A stretch of 64,000 bases of DNA from Bacteroidota bacterium (GTDB lineage: Bacteria; Bacteroidota; Bacteroidia; 2-12-FULL-35-15), in assembly GCA_947504725.1 (NCBI GenBank), contig CANNHN010000003.1:1-64000 (forward strand), read 5' to 3'. A program made the translations under genes and the position numbers. Each line of letters begins with the position of its first letter. Within the stretch, counting starts at the first letter, position 1. The notes under the pieces are model-generated. The model was not told the origin of the DNA, ran no database searches, and saw nothing but the letters and a program-made list of their open reading frames with translations. Positions 38,511 through 44,983 of the stretch are shown here, piece after piece.

Positions 38511-39020
38511 ATGACAGAGAATAATAAAATAAAAAATTATCACGATAAGTTGAATCAGAACTTGTTGTCGCGTAATCGTGTTCGTTCTTCCGAGGATGAT
38601 CATCAATTGGAATTTGTAGATGAAATAAATGGGATTGCTTTCATCAATGATTCTAAATCGATTCGTTTAACAGCAACTCGTAACGCTTTGGAAGCAATAG
38701 AAACTTCTGTGGTGCTTATTTTGGGCGGGAAGGATGACGATAATGATTATTCTGTTTTGTCGCAACAGATAAAACAAAAGGTTGTAGCTATTATTTACCT
38801 TGGTGATGGATGCGATAAAATTTTAAAAAATTACTCTGCACATAAAATGCTTTTCGCGAAAGCATCGACTATTCAGGAAGCAGTTCAGATTTCATCTGTG
38901 TATGCAATTTCCGGTGATGTTGTATTGTTTTCACCTGCTTGCCCAAGTAATCATTCACATGATACTTATAAAAACAGAGGAAATGAATTTAAGGAAGTTG
39001 TTAAAAGCTTAAAAAAATAA
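38511..39020 (+). CDS. Free-standing MurD C-terminal-domain protein
   Basis: 169 residues: a short charged N-terminus (1-29), then residues 30-169 align end to end with the C-terminal domain of the MurD encoded just upstream (DHQLEFV, GIAFINDSK, LILGGKDDDNDY, YLGDGCDKI, LFSPACPS, YKNRGNEF). No N-terminal UDP-binding or ATPase domain is present, so it cannot be a ligase alone. Expected D-Glu contacts differ: ATN to SIR (49-52), VDK to KDD (74-76), and the Phe of DMF to His (150); the Ser of SPAC(A)S remains. The frame is intact, with clean ATG and stop, 35 bases after murD and 3 before ftsW. I infer a regulatory or scaffolding role. It is not recognised as a named family. Confidence 0.85.
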   Translation: MTENNKIKNYHDKLNQNLLSRNRVRSSEDDHQLEFVDEINGIAFINDSKSIRLTATRNALEAIETSVVLILGGKDDDNDYSVLSQQIKQKVVAIIYLGDGCDKILKNYSAHKMLFAKASTIQEAVQISSVYAISGDVVLFSPACPSNHSHDTYKNRGNEFKEVVKSLKK

Positions 39021-39023
39021 AAA

Positions 39024-40172
39024 TTGAATTTATTTAAATATATAAAAGGAGATAAGGTAATTTGGACAGTAGTGTTGCTGTTGTCCTTGTTGTCGGTGTT
39101 GGTTGTGTACAGCTCGGTTGTGGCTTTGGCGTATCGCTATAAAAATGGGGATACGGCTTCCTATTTGATTAAGCATATATTTATTGTTGCGTCTGGTATC
39201 TTCTTGATGTATTTAATACATAAAGTTAAATATTCCTATTTTTCTCGGATATCTCAAATTGCAATTATATTAGCCGCTCCCTTGCTGTTGTATACTTTGT
39301 TGAATGGAGTTAGTGCTGGTGAAGCATCTCGTTGGTTAGCAATACCGGGAACATCATTGACTTTCCAAACTTCCGATTTTGCAAAACTGGCACTCATTGC
39401 CTATGTAGCTCGAATGCTTTCGATTAAACAGGATGTGATTAAAGATTTTAAACAAGGTTTCTTACCAGTAATTATTCCGGTAGTAGTGATTTGTGCGTTG
39501 ATTTTCCCAGCTAACTTTTCTACTGCTGCTTTACTGTTTTTAACATGTTTGGTGTTAATGTTTGTTGGTAGAATGAATGCAAAACACCTTTGGCTGTTAA
39601 TTGGCTCTGGAGTTGTATTTATTGCTCTGCTTGTTTTGATTATTTGGAATTTCCCAAATGCAATTCCACGCGGAGCTACCTGGAAAGCACGTATCGAAAA
39701 TTTTAGTAAAGGTGATAGTGAAAGTAATTTTCAAGCAGAACAAGCGAAAATTGCTATTGCTAGAGGAATTGTTCCGCAAGGTCCAGGAAATAGTATTTCA
39801 AGAAATTTTTTACCACAAGCATCTTCCGATTTTATTTTTGCCATTCTTATCGAAGAGTGGGGATTGATAACTGCTGTTATTATTGTGTTCCTATACATTG
39901 TTTTACTCTTTCGAGGTGTACGTATTGCAAATAAGAGTGAACGAACGTTTGGTAGTTTACTCGCCATTGGATTAACATTTAGTTTGGTGTTCCAAGCAAT
40001 GATTAATATGGCTGTTGCTGTGAATTTATTCCCAGTAACTGGTCAACCTCTTCCATTAATAAGTATGGGAGGAACATCCATTTGGTTTACTAGTATTTCA
40101 ATCGGAATTATTTTGAGTGTAAGTAGAGAGACAGAAATTTCTCAGGAAGGAGGCGAACTTGCAACCGCTTAA
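39024..40172 (+). CDS. ftsW: Peptidoglycan polymerase FtsW (SEDS family)
   Basis: Septal glycan-chain glycosyltransferase working with FtsI. 382 residues with ten membrane helices; SEDS signatures VVYSSVVALAYRY, the loop LLNGVSAGEASRWLAIPGTSLTFQTSDFAKL, and NMAVAVNLFPVTGQPLPLISMGGTS near the C-terminus. It starts with TTG at 39024, 3 bases after the orphan MurD domain; no in-frame ATG precedes the first membrane helix. It overlaps murG by 14 bases, so translation is coupled. Confidence 0.94.
   Translation: MNLFKYIKGDKVIWTVVLLLSLLSVLVVYSSVVALAYRYKNGDTASYLIKHIFIVASGIFLMYLIHKVKYSYFSRISQIAIILAAPLLLYTLLNGVSAGEASRWLAIPGTSLTFQTSDFAKLALIAYVARMLSIKQDVIKDFKQGFLPVIIPVVVICALIFPANFSTAALLFLTCLVLMFVGRMNAKHLWLLIGSGVVFIALLVLIIWNFPNAIPRGATWKARIENFSKGDSESNFQAEQAKIAIARGIVPQGPGNSISRNFLPQASSDFIFAILIEEWGLITAVIIVFLYIVLLFRGVRIANKSERTFGSLLAIGLTFSLVFQAMINMAVAVNLFPVTGQPLPLISMGGTSIWFTSISIGIILSVSRETEISQEGGELATA
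40148..40153 (+). promoter_or_regulatory. Strong Shine-Dalgarno site deciding the TTG start of murG
   Basis: AGGAGG lies 5 bases upstream of TTG 40159, inside the end of ftsW. Such a perfect site is rare in this window and fixes the non-ATG start of murG. Confidence 0.75.
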
Positions 40173-41268
40173 AATTATAGTTAGTGGAGGAGGAACAGGA
40201 GGGCATATCTTCCCAGCTATCGCTATCGCTAATGCAATTAAAAGTTTGAGACCGGATACGGAATTTTTATTTGTTGGCGCAGAAAATAAAATGGAAATGG
40301 AAAAAGTTCCTGCTGCAGGATATAAAATTGAAGGACTTTGGATTTCCGGTTTTCAAAGAAAATTAACATTATCAAATCTTGCTTTTCCTTTTAAAGTGAT
40401 AAGCAGTTTGATGAAAGCTAAAAAAATATTAAAATCGTTTAAGCCAGATGCTGTCATTGGAACAGGTGGTTTTGCCAGCGGTCCGATGCTACAAGTGGCT
40501 GCAAAGAATGGCGTTGTGACATTAGTGCAAGAACAAAATTCATATCCTGGCATCACAAATAAAATCCTTTCTAAAAAAGTAGATAGAATATGTGTGGCAT
40601 ATGCAGGTATGGAAAAATATTTCCCGAAAGAAAAAATTTTACTGACCGGGAATCCTGTGCGACAAGATATTTTAAGTTTGGATGGAAAAAGAGAACGCGG
40701 GTTGGAATACTTCGGATTGAACGGTGATAAAAAAGTGATACTGGTTATTGGTGGAAGCTTGGGTGCTCGTACAATTAATGAAAGCATTGTTAATTGTTTA
40801 GAGGCTTTTGAGAAAAATAATATCCAGTTGATTTGGCAAACCGGAAAAGGATATTATGAGACAGCAAAAACGGCTGTTGCTAGATTCGAAACCAAAGGAA
40901 TTAAAGCATATGACTTCATTCAGAAAATGGATTACGTTTATGCAATTGCTGATTTAGTGATTTCTAGAGCAGGAGCAAGTTCGGTTTCTGAATTGTGTTT
41001 AGTTAAAAAGCCTTGCATTTTAATTCCTTCACCCAATGTGGCAGAAGACCATCAAACAAAAAATGCTATGGCATTGGTTACTTATAATGCTGCGGTTATT
41101 TTAAAAGATGTGGATGCACGTGAACAATTGTGTAGTCAAGCAATTGATTTGATGAATGACTCTGAAAAATGCTTTAAGCTTTCGGAGAACATCGGAAAAT
41201 TAGCTTTTCAAGATTCCGCAATTGTTATCGCAAATGAAGTTTTGAGTTTGATAAATAAAAAGAAGTAA
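40159..41268 (+). CDS. murG: Lipid II synthase MurG
   Basis: Adds GlcNAc to lipid I on the inner membrane face. 369 residues, GT28 fold. Seen: N-terminal GGGTGGHIFPAIAIANAI, FVGAENKMEMEKVP, GTGGFASGPML, QEQNSYPGITNKIL, the C-domain VIGGSLGARTINES, and the UDP-GlcNAc site ISRAGASSVSEL with PSPNVAEDHQTKNAMAL. It starts at TTG 40159 within ftsW, after a clear AGGAGG. Its stop abuts the murC ATG. Confidence 0.96.
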   Translation: MQPLKIIVSGGGTGGHIFPAIAIANAIKSLRPDTEFLFVGAENKMEMEKVPAAGYKIEGLWISGFQRKLTLSNLAFPFKVISSLMKAKKILKSFKPDAVIGTGGFASGPMLQVAAKNGVVTLVQEQNSYPGITNKILSKKVDRICVAYAGMEKYFPKEKILLTGNPVRQDILSLDGKRERGLEYFGLNGDKKVILVIGGSLGARTINESIVNCLEAFEKNNIQLIWQTGKGYYETAKTAVARFETKGIKAYDFIQKMDYVYAIADLVISRAGASSVSELCLVKKPCILIPSPNVAEDHQTKNAMALVTYNAAVILKDVDAREQLCSQAIDLMNDSEKCFKLSENIGKLAFQDSAIVIANEVLSLINKKK

Positions 41269-42675
41269 ATGGAGTTGAGTAAAATACATAGTGTTTATTT
41301 TTTAGGTATTGGCGGTATCGGCATGAGTGCGCTTGCTCGTTACTTCAATGCTATGGGAAAAAAAGTCTCAGGCTATGATAAAACATCAACCAAACTTACA
41401 GATGAATTAATTGCAGAAGGAATAGATATTCATTTCGAAGACCATATTAGAAATATTCCAAAGTACTTAAAAGAATTACCTTTTGATACCGATAACATCT
41501 TAATTGTTTTTACACCTGCCGTTCCAATTGACCACAGCGAGTATGTATTTTTTAATTTAAATGGGTTTAACATTAAAAAAAGAGCTGAAGTATTGGGAAT
41601 GATTACACAATCTGCACATACAATCGCTGTGGCCGGAACGCATGGTAAAACAACCACTTCATCCTTGGTGGCGCACATTTTAAAATCAGCAGGTTTGGAT
41701 CCTTCTGCTTTTTTAGGAGGCATCACTCAGAATTACAATACAAATTTACTTCTTAGCTCAAAACTAAAAAACTCCGAACTCCGAACTCCTGACTCCGAAC
41801 TTATCGTAGTAGAAGCAGATGAGTACGATCGTTCTTTTTTAACACTTCATCCTGAAATTGCTGTGATAACTTCCGTAGATGCAGATCATCTCGACATTTA
41901 TGGAGACAAAGGTCATGTGGAGGAATCGTTTACATTGTTTGCTAAACAGGTGAAATCAAAATTGATTTTGAAAAAAAGTATCGTAGATAAAATTAAAACA
42001 GAAAAAAAGCCCATCACTTATGCCGTGAATGATGAATCGGCAGACTATTTTGCAAGTAATATTCGAATTGAAAATGGATATTATAGCTATTCAATTGTAA
42101 CACCATTATCTATTTATGAAGACATGCTAATGGGTTTACCTGGTTTGCATAATGTTGAAAACTCTGTTGCTGCTGTTGCGATTGCTTGTGAGTTGAATAT
42201 TTCGGAAGAGGTTATTCGAAAAGCATTGGCTTCTTTCAAAGGTGTAAAAAGAAGATTTGATTATCACATTAAAACAGATAAATTGGTTTTTATTGATGAC
42301 TACGCACATCATCCAGAAGAATTAAAGGCGGCAATTAGTTCTGCAAAAGAAATGTATCCTGGAAAAAAAATCACAGGAATATTTCAACCGCATTTATTTT
42401 CACGCACACGGGACTTTGCAGATGATTTTGCTAGCAGTTTAGATTTGTTAGATGAATGCATTTTGATGGAAATTTATCCAGCGCGTGAATTGCCCATTGA
42501 AGGTGTTTCATCACAAATGCTTTTGAATAAAATGAAATCTACAAATAAAAGTATTTGTCAAAAGTCTGATTTAGTTGAAGAAATTGGTAAAAGAGATATT
42601 GAAATACTAATGACAATGGGTGCTGGGGATATCGATACATTTGTAATCCCAATAAAGAATAAGTTAAGTTTTTAG
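41269..42675 (+). CDS. murC: UDP-MurNAc:L-alanine ligase MurC, with an in-frame repeat insertion
   Basis: 468 residues. N-terminal FLGIGGIGMSALARYF, P-loop AGTHGKTTTSSLVAHIL, VVEADEYDRSFLTLHP, SVDADHLDIYGD, HNVENSVAAVAIA and C-terminal YAHHPEELKAAI, FQPHLFSRTRDF. After LLLSS (about residue 164) and before LIVVEADEYD there is a stretch of about 12 residues, KLKNSELRTPDSE, encoded by tandem CTCCGAA words at 41771-41801. Other MurC proteins run directly from the LLLS region into the VVEAD strand. The insertion lies in a loop ahead of an ATP/Mg-binding strand, so the enzyme is probably still active. Confidence 0.93.
   Translation: MELSKIHSVYFLGIGGIGMSALARYFNAMGKKVSGYDKTSTKLTDELIAEGIDIHFEDHIRNIPKYLKELPFDTDNILIVFTPAVPIDHSEYVFFNLNGFNIKKRAEVLGMITQSAHTIAVAGTHGKTTTSSLVAHILKSAGLDPSAFLGGITQNYNTNLLLSSKLKNSELRTPDSELIVVEADEYDRSFLTLHPEIAVITSVDADHLDIYGDKGHVEESFTLFAKQVKSKLILKKSIVDKIKTEKKPITYAVNDESADYFASNIRIENGYYSYSIVTPLSIYEDMLMGLPGLHNVENSVAAVAIACELNISEEVIRKALASFKGVKRRFDYHIKTDKLVFIDDYAHHPEELKAAISSAKEMYPGKKITGIFQPHLFSRTRDFADDFASSLDLLDECILMEIYPARELPIEGVSSQMLLNKMKSTNKSICQKSDLVEEIGKRDIEILMTMGAGDIDTFVIPIKNKLSF
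41771..41801 (+). repeat. CTCCGAA word repeat inside murC
   Basis: ACTCCGAACTCCGAACTCCTGACTCCGAAC: four words of 7-8 bases in tandem, in frame with murC and adding residues absent from homologues. This word is, to my knowledge, common in intergenic DNA of Bacteroidota. Confidence 0.7.
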
Positions 42676-42687
42676 TTTCAAAATAGT

Positions 42688-42717
42688 AATCTGTGAGTGT
42701 CTGTGTAATCTGTGGTA
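42688..42717. repeat. GTAATCTGTG word repeat between murC and ftsQ
   Basis: AGTAATCTGTGAGTGTCTGTGTAATCTGTGGTAA: the word TAATCTGTG occurs twice with a GTGTCTGTG between them. It fills most of the 53-base gap between the two genes. Confidence 0.55.
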
Positions 42718-42728
42718 AAAAGTAAAAA

Positions 42729-43535
42729 TTGAAAAAGTTTAAAAAAATACTATTCGTTTCACTTTGGGTTGTGCTTATTGCAGGACTGTTGTTTACTATG
42801 GGCTTTGTAAATAAGCAGCAAGATGCATTGCTATGCAAAACCTTAAATGTCACCGTAAATCAGGAGAACGATTTATACTTTTTAGATAAATTGGATGTCA
42901 TTCAACTTATAAAGGATAGAGGTGACTCGATTGTTGGACAACCAAAATCAACTGTGAATGTTTCTGAAATTGAAAAATCGCTGAATAGTCATTCGAATAT
43001 TGCTAATGCAGAGGCTTATATGTCTATCAATGGAGAAATGAAAGTTGAAGTAACACAACGTCAGCCGGTAGTGCGTGTGATGAATTTAGATGGTGATAGT
43101 TATTACATTGATAGTGAAGGAAAGTTTATGCCGTTGTCAAATAAATATACTGCAAAAGTGTTGGTAGCTAACGGGATGCTTTCGGAGCCTTTTATTAAAA
43201 GGTATACGTATTCAATTGCTGATATTGGTAAAGATAGTTTGTTGAATGCTACAAGTATGTTGGATGAAATATATGCGATGTCAAATTATATAAATGCTGA
43301 TAAGTTTTGGAGCTCACAAATTCAACAAATTTATATTAATAGAGATAAAGACCTGGAAATTGTTCCTATGGCTGGAGATCAAAAAATAATATTTGGTGAC
43401 ACTACATTTATGGATGAAAAATTTAAAAAACTATTGACATTCTATCAACAAGGATTAAATACAACTGGTTGGTGGGATAAATACAGCACTATTAACTTGA
43501 AATTTAAAAATCAAATTGTTTGTACTAAAAAATAA
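42729..43535 (+). CDS. ftsQ: Cell division protein FtsQ
   Basis: 268 residues. Short cytoplasmic part, one membrane helix (FKKILFVSLWVVLIAGLLF, about 4-22), then a periplasmic POTRA-like domain (about 35-105, LNVTVNQENDLYFLDKLDVIQL, SNIANAEAYMSINGEMKVEVTQRQPVVRV) and a beta domain. The RQPVVRV segment and its place between murC and ftsA are typical of FtsQ/DivIB in Bacteroidota. The start is TTG 42729; no in-frame ATG lies before the helix. Confidence 0.87.
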   Translation: MKKFKKILFVSLWVVLIAGLLFTMGFVNKQQDALLCKTLNVTVNQENDLYFLDKLDVIQLIKDRGDSIVGQPKSTVNVSEIEKSLNSHSNIANAEAYMSINGEMKVEVTQRQPVVRVMNLDGDSYYIDSEGKFMPLSNKYTAKVLVANGMLSEPFIKRYTYSIADIGKDSLLNATSMLDEIYAMSNYINADKFWSSQIQQIYINRDKDLEIVPMAGDQKIIFGDTTFMDEKFKKLLTFYQQGLNTTGWWDKYSTINLKFKNQIVCTKK

Positions 43536-43552
43536 ATTATAATTATTATAAC

Positions 43553-44833
43553 ATGGAACCATCAGAAATTGTAGTAGGATTAGATATCGGGACAACAAAA
43601 ATTGTAGCGATTGTAGGTCGTAGAAATGAATTCGGAAAAATTGAAATTCTTGGAATGGGTAAGTCCGAATCCTTTGGAGTTGCTAGAGGAGTAGTTCAAA
43701 ATATTGATCAGACTGTTCAGTCGATTCAGACTGCTGTGTCGGAAGCTGAAGCAAAATCAGGCGTGGATATAAAAGTTGTAAACGTAGGTATTGCCGGGCA
43801 ACATATTCGCAGTATGCAACATCGTGGTATCAAAACACGTGCAAGTATTGAGCAAGAAATTTCTCAAAACGATATTGATGCGTTGATTGATGATATGTAT
43901 AAATTGATGATGGCACCTGGTGAGGAAATTATTCATGTGCTTCCACAGGAATATATTATCGATAATGAATCGGGAATTAAAAATCCGATTGGTATGTCAG
44001 GAATTCGTTTGGAAGCAAATTTTCATATCATCACTGGACAAATTGCTGCTGCACGAAACATCTATAAGTGTGTTCAAAAAGCTGGATTGGAAGTTTCTGA
44101 ATTAACATTAGAGCCTCTTGCTTCTGCAGATGCCGTTTTAAGTAACGAAGAAAAAGAAGCGGGTGTTGTGTTGGTTGATATAGGTGGCGGAACAACCGAT
44201 GTGGCTATCTTTCAAGATGGAATTATTCGTCACACTGCGGTTATCCCTTTCGGTGGAAATGTAATTACGGAAGATGTAAAAGAAGGCTGTACGATTATTA
44301 AAAGTCAAGCAGAATTATTAAAAATAAAATTTGGTTCTGCTTTGGCGAGCGAAAATCAGGAAAATGAAATTGTTTCAATTCCTGGATTAAGAGGTCGCGC
44401 ACACAAAGAAATTTCAGTTCGTAATCTTTCTGCAATTATTCAAGCACGAATGGAAGAAATTGTAGAGCATGTGTATTATGAAATCAAACATTCGGGATAC
44501 GAGAAAAAATTAATTGCAGGAATTGTCGTTACTGGGGGTGGTGCTCAATTAAAACATGTTTCGCAATTAATTGAATACATCACGGGAATGGATACACGCG
44601 TTGGCTATCCAAACGAACATTTGGCAAAAGGAAGTGAAGATGTTACCAGTCCGTTATTTGCTACTTCTGTAGGTTTGGTCATGAAAGGTTTACAAACCTT
44701 AGATAAACAAAACAAAAAAATGGTTTCAACAACTGGTGATACTAAAGGAATAAAAGGACATTCTAAAGAAAAAACTTCAGGCTTTTTTGATAAGCTAAAA
44801 AGTTTCTTTGATGAGGATGCTGCTCAGAAATAG
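43553..44833 (+). CDS. ftsA: Cell division protein FtsA
   Basis: Actin-like protein that tethers FtsZ filaments to the membrane. 426 residues: VVGLDIGTTKIVAIVGRR (phosphate 1), the SHS2/1C domain (about 80-165, HIRSMQHRGI), VVLVDIGGGTTDVAIF (phosphate 2), VVTGGGAQLKHV (adenosine motif), a Thr/Lys linker and the C-terminal amphipathic helix GFFDKLKSFFDEDA, which would bind the membrane. It is 17 bases after ftsQ and 150 before ftsZ. Confidence 0.96.
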   Translation: MEPSEIVVGLDIGTTKIVAIVGRRNEFGKIEILGMGKSESFGVARGVVQNIDQTVQSIQTAVSEAEAKSGVDIKVVNVGIAGQHIRSMQHRGIKTRASIEQEISQNDIDALIDDMYKLMMAPGEEIIHVLPQEYIIDNESGIKNPIGMSGIRLEANFHIITGQIAAARNIYKCVQKAGLEVSELTLEPLASADAVLSNEEKEAGVVLVDIGGGTTDVAIFQDGIIRHTAVIPFGGNVITEDVKEGCTIIKSQAELLKIKFGSALASENQENEIVSIPGLRGRAHKEISVRNLSAIIQARMEEIVEHVYYEIKHSGYEKKLIAGIVVTGGGAQLKHVSQLIEYITGMDTRVGYPNEHLAKGSEDVTSPLFATSVGLVMKGLQTLDKQNKKMVSTTGDTKGIKGHSKEKTSGFFDKLKSFFDEDAAQK

Positions 44834-44903
44834 AGGGAAATGGGTGTAGAAATTAACATCTCATAGTTAGTAACTATGAACCTATGCGTTAAATCTACAT
44901 TAA

Positions 44904-44953
44904 AAAAAGCCCCAATTTTAGGGCAGTATAAAATTAACACGGGTTAAAACCCA
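44904..44953. other. Two small hairpins in the ftsA-ftsZ gap
   Basis: GCCC-CAATTTTA-GGGC (44909-44924), preceded by A7, and GGGTT-AA-AACCC (44941-44952). On the plus strand no T-run follows, so they are not plus-strand terminators; on the minus strand the first would resemble one. They may influence the ftsZ leader, but no known motif is recognised. Confidence 0.4.
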
Positions 44954-44983
44954 ACATTATCAAACGTTTTAAATAAAAACAAA

